This document shows positions 4,207 to 5,994 of a stretch of 5,994 nt of DNA, piece by piece; positions within the stretch are counted from its first letter, which is position 1; each line of letters starts with the position of its first letter. A program made the translations under genes and the position numbers. Below the pieces are notes generated by a model that saw only the letters and a list, made by a program, of their open reading frames with translations, was not told the DNA's origin and ran no database searches. The stretch covers positions 1 through 5,994 of the forward strand of contig JAHISS010000042.1 of assembly GCA_018817905.1 (NCBI GenBank). Reading direction: 5' to 3'. This DNA comes from Nanobdellota archaeon. Its GTDB lineage: Archaea; Nanobdellota; Nanobdellia; Pacearchaeales; GW2011-AR1.

Positions 4207-5591
4207 TAGAATTAAAACTCTTCAACACATTGTCGCGGAAGAAAGAAGTTTTCAAACCGATTCAGAAAGGGAAAGTTGGAATGTATTCGTGCGGGCCGAC
4301 GGTTTATTGGTATCAGCATATTGGGAATCTTCGTTCGTATATTTTTTCTGATTTGTTGAAGAAGATTTTGCAATTTAATGGTTACAAGGTGAAGCATGTT
4401 GTTAATGTGACAGATGTTGGGCATTTGACTTCAGATGAAGACTTGGGTGAGGATAAAGTTGAGGCAGCTGCGAAAAAAGAGGGGAAGACAGCGAAGCAGA
4501 TTGCGAAGTTTTATTTTGATGTTTTTCTTAAGGATTTGAAGAAGGTTAATGTTTTGATGCCAGATGTTTGGCCGCGAGCGAGCGAGCACATTAAGGAGCA
4601 AATTGAGTTGATTAAAAAATTGGAGAAGAAAGGTTTTATTTACAAGACGAGCGATGGGATTTATTTTAATAGTAAGAAGTTTAGGCGTTATGGAGAATTG
4701 GCGAGGCTGCAAGTTGAAGGGTTGAAGAAAGGAAAGCGTGTTTCTTTTGGAGAGAAGAAGAACAAGACGGATTTTGCGCTGTGGAAATTTTCTTTTGGCG
4801 GGAAGCGGCAGCAGGAGTGGAAGTCGCCGTGGGGCGTTGGGTTTCCTGGTTGGCATATTGAATGTTCTGCAATGGGGATGAAATATCTTGGCGAGCATTT
4901 TGATATTCACACCGGAGGAGAAGAGCATATTCCTGTTCATCACACGAACGAGATTGCGCAGAGCGAATGTGCGACAGGAAAAAAGTTTGTTAATTACTGG
5001 CTGCATGGACGTTGGCTGCTTTTTTCTGGAGAGAAGATGTCAAAGAGCAAGGGAGGGATTTTTACTTTGTTTGAGCTGGAAAGAAGAGGATATTCTCCGT
5101 TGGAATTTCGGTATTTGTGTCTTTTGACGCACTACCGGAAACAACTTAACTTTACACTTGAGAATTTAGATGCTGCGCAAAATGCTTACAAGAAGATGAA
5201 AAGAAAAGTTTCGGAACTTCGGAAGGAAGAGCATAAAGGGAATGATTTTAGCGAGAAATATGGAGAGAAATTTGAAGAAGCGATTAACGATGATTTGAAT
5301 TTGCCAAAAGCGATACAAGTTGTTTGGACGATGCTGGATGATTTTGACTTTTCTCCGAAAAAGAAATTGAAATTGTTGGAAAAGTTTGATGAGGTTTTAG
5401 GGTTAGATGTTGAGAAAATGATTGAGAAAAAATTTAAGATTCCTGAAGAAATTAAGGAGCTTGTTGAAGAGCGGGAGAAGTTGAGGAAGGCGAAGCTGTG
5501 GGTTGAGGCAGATTTATTGAGGGAGCGAATTAAGGAAAAAGGTTTTTTGGTTGAGGACAAGGAGGATGGGGCGAGGGTTGAGAAGATTTAG
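4203..5591 (+). CDS. cysS: Cysteinyl-tRNA synthetase
   Basis: This 462-aa class I synthetase attaches cysteine to tRNA-Cys in the cytoplasm using ATP. Length matches the standard enzyme. Motifs: SCGPTVYWYQHIGNLR (29-44), where C30 is a zinc ligand and HIGN is a common variant of the HIGH signature; WHIECSAM (217-224) with zinc ligand C221; PVHHTNE (244-250) with ligands H246 and E250; and GEKMSKSKGG (276-285), the KMSKS loop. The four-ligand zinc site that discriminates cysteine is therefore complete. The C-terminal half is helical, with DDLNLPKA (363-370), and ends in the family's ADLLRERIKEKGFLVED (436-452) element. The ATG overlaps the NYN stop as ATGA, with GAGG (4192-4195) 7 bases upstream, so translation is probably coupled. 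It is followed by oligo-T tracts, making it the last gene of the operon. Confidence 0.97.
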   Translation: MIELKLFNTLSRKKEVFKPIQKGKVGMYSCGPTVYWYQHIGNLRSYIFSDLLKKILQFNGYKVKHVVNVTDVGHLTSDEDLGEDKVEAAAKKEGKTAKQIAKFYFDVFLKDLKKVNVLMPDVWPRASEHIKEQIELIKKLEKKGFIYKTSDGIYFNSKKFRRYGELARLQVEGLKKGKRVSFGEKKNKTDFALWKFSFGGKRQQEWKSPWGVGFPGWHIECSAMGMKYLGEHFDIHTGGEEHIPVHHTNEIAQSECATGKKFVNYWLHGRWLLFSGEKMSKSKGGIFTLFELERRGYSPLEFRYLCLLTHYRKQLNFTLENLDAAQNAYKKMKRKVSELRKEEHKGNDFSEKYGEKFEEAINDDLNLPKAIQVVWTMLDDFDFSPKKKLKLLEKFDEVLGLDVEKMIEKKFKIPEEIKELVEEREKLRKAKLWVEADLLRERIKEKGFLVEDKEDGARVEKI

Positions 5592-5611
5592 TTGGAAAGA
5601 AATCCACAGAA

Positions 5612-5647
5612 TTTTTTGTATACAATCTTTAAACGCAAAATTTTTTT
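5612..5647 (+). terminator. Oligo-T terminators after cysS
   Basis: Two T tracts follow the cysS stop (5589-5591): six T at 5612-5617 and seven T at 5641-5647. A short palindrome, TGTATACA (5617-5624), lies between them. Oligo-T runs of this size match archaeal termination signals, so the operon probably ends here. Confidence 0.5.
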
Positions 5648-5994
5648 ACATTTATCCCACAGCCCCTAAGATTATCTCACCAACTAGGAACGACGGGGCG
5701 ATATGTGTTGTTGATAATGATGCAGCCAGCTCCTAAATTAATAATAAAACCAATCGGGGGCATGATGTTGTTTGATTTTGGAATTGGGTAATTTGCAGTA
5801 TATAAATTACAAAATCCTTTAGAAAATAGTTTCACTTCCAACCAACTCATTAGATTAATAACTTGACCTCGCCACATAGATCCGACTAATTCTGTCACTC
5901 AAACAGTTTTGACAGTTGGCTCCTTTATTAAGAATTTGGAGGTTTATCCTCCAAAATTGTTCTGACTTCCTGAGAAAAATTCGAAAAGACTTTC
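5648..5994. other. Region with no secure gene; possible decayed sequence
   Basis: No convincing gene is seen. A GTG-started 73-codon minus-strand frame (5898 to 5677) exists but matches nothing I know. In another minus-strand frame (5732 to 5652), a stop-bounded 26-residue stretch reads LAASLSTTHIAPSFLVG before a hydrophobic end. The STTH tetrad in a hydrophobic segment recalls the PiT phosphate-transporter signature, so this could be a frameshifted remnant, but the evidence is weak. At the right edge is a hairpin, TTTGGAGG-tttat-CCTCCAAA (5935-5955), without a T tract. AACTGTCAAAACTGTT (minus strand, near 5902-5917) is a partly repetitive motif just to its left. Confidence 0.3.
5730..5785. 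repeat. Dispersed short repeat, copy C (diverged)
   Basis: This segment resembles copies A and B in the same orientation. It carries TCCTAAATTAAT, ATAAAACCAATCGGG, ATGTTGTTTG and GATTT in the same order and nearly the same spacing, with several substitutions and small gaps. It matches the left flank of A and the core of B, indicating a real family rather than a local duplication. It lies about 140 bases after cysS, again in a gene-free stretch. Confidence 0.45.

Noticed and set aside
4431..5006. Minus-strand open frame of 191 codons opposite cysS
   Set aside because: It is antisense to conserved cysS motifs, low in complexity and without family features.
5871..5880. GCCACATAGA shared with 13-22 in the transposase tail, suggesting a second insertion-sequence remnant
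   Set aside because: A 10-base match is expected by chance in 6 kb, and the following sequence does not preserve the TP..AF motif.
5677..5898. GTG-started 73-codon minus-strand frame
   Set aside because: A stop codon immediately precedes the GTG, no ribosome binding site or well-placed TATA box is evident, and the product is not recognisable; kept only as part of the unassigned region.
1..5994. tRNA genes, rRNA genes, C/D box RNAs and CRISPR arrays
   Set aside because: No TpsiC-arm plus acceptor pairing, no paired C and D boxes, and no regularly spaced direct repeats were found by eye; the 95-base-spaced pair at 586 and 681 has only two units.

Overview
The window looks archaeal, and the gene content and AT-rich sequence suggest a small-genome (DPANN-like) archaeon; the finer placement is inference. 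The main sequence evidence is promoter architecture. Five genes or gene sets (starts at 192, 1064 on the minus strand, 1205 as an alternative start, 1979 and 2950) have a TATA-like box centred 24 to 27 bases before the ATG and no ribosome binding site, as expected of leaderless archaeal transcripts. Only the two genes that do not begin at a transcript end (the NYN gene and cysS) have Shine-Dalgarno-like sequences. Oligo-T tracts follow several stop codons, consistent with archaeal termination.

Layout. Bases 1-89 are the C-terminal tail of an integrase-core (IS481/IS3-like) transposase, so a mobile element ends at the left edge. Then come an unrecognised 122-aa gene (192-560), two copies of a short repeat (569-629 and 681-725), and a convergent minus-strand PC4-domain ssDNA-binding/coactivator gene (753-1064). 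Divergent from the latter is an unrecognised 165-aa four-cysteine protein (1187-1684). A GC-richer palindromic intergenic element follows (about 1784-1869). Next are a tRNA-dihydrouridine synthase (1979-2929) and an unrecognised helical 127-aa gene (2950-3333) whose TATA box overlaps the dus stop codon.

The most interesting region is 3510-5591. A strong TATA box is followed by a short leader containing two hairpins, the second ending in a T7 tract. A 23-codon upstream ORF overlaps the next start codon as TGATG. That gene encodes a complete NYN/DUF88 PIN-like nuclease with a strong Shine-Dalgarno, and its stop overlaps the start of cysteinyl-tRNA synthetase as ATGA. The three reading frames are thus chained by overlaps behind a possible attenuator. 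The NYN gene uses ATA isoleucine codons far more than cysS or dus, suggesting it joined this operon later.

The right end (5592-5994) has oligo-T terminators, a third diverged copy of the short repeat, and no convincing gene. A weak hint of a decayed membrane-transporter remnant lies on the minus strand.

Functionally, the recognised genes are informational: tRNA charging, tRNA modification, nucleic-acid binding and probable RNA cleavage. No CRISPR array, tRNA or rRNA gene was found.
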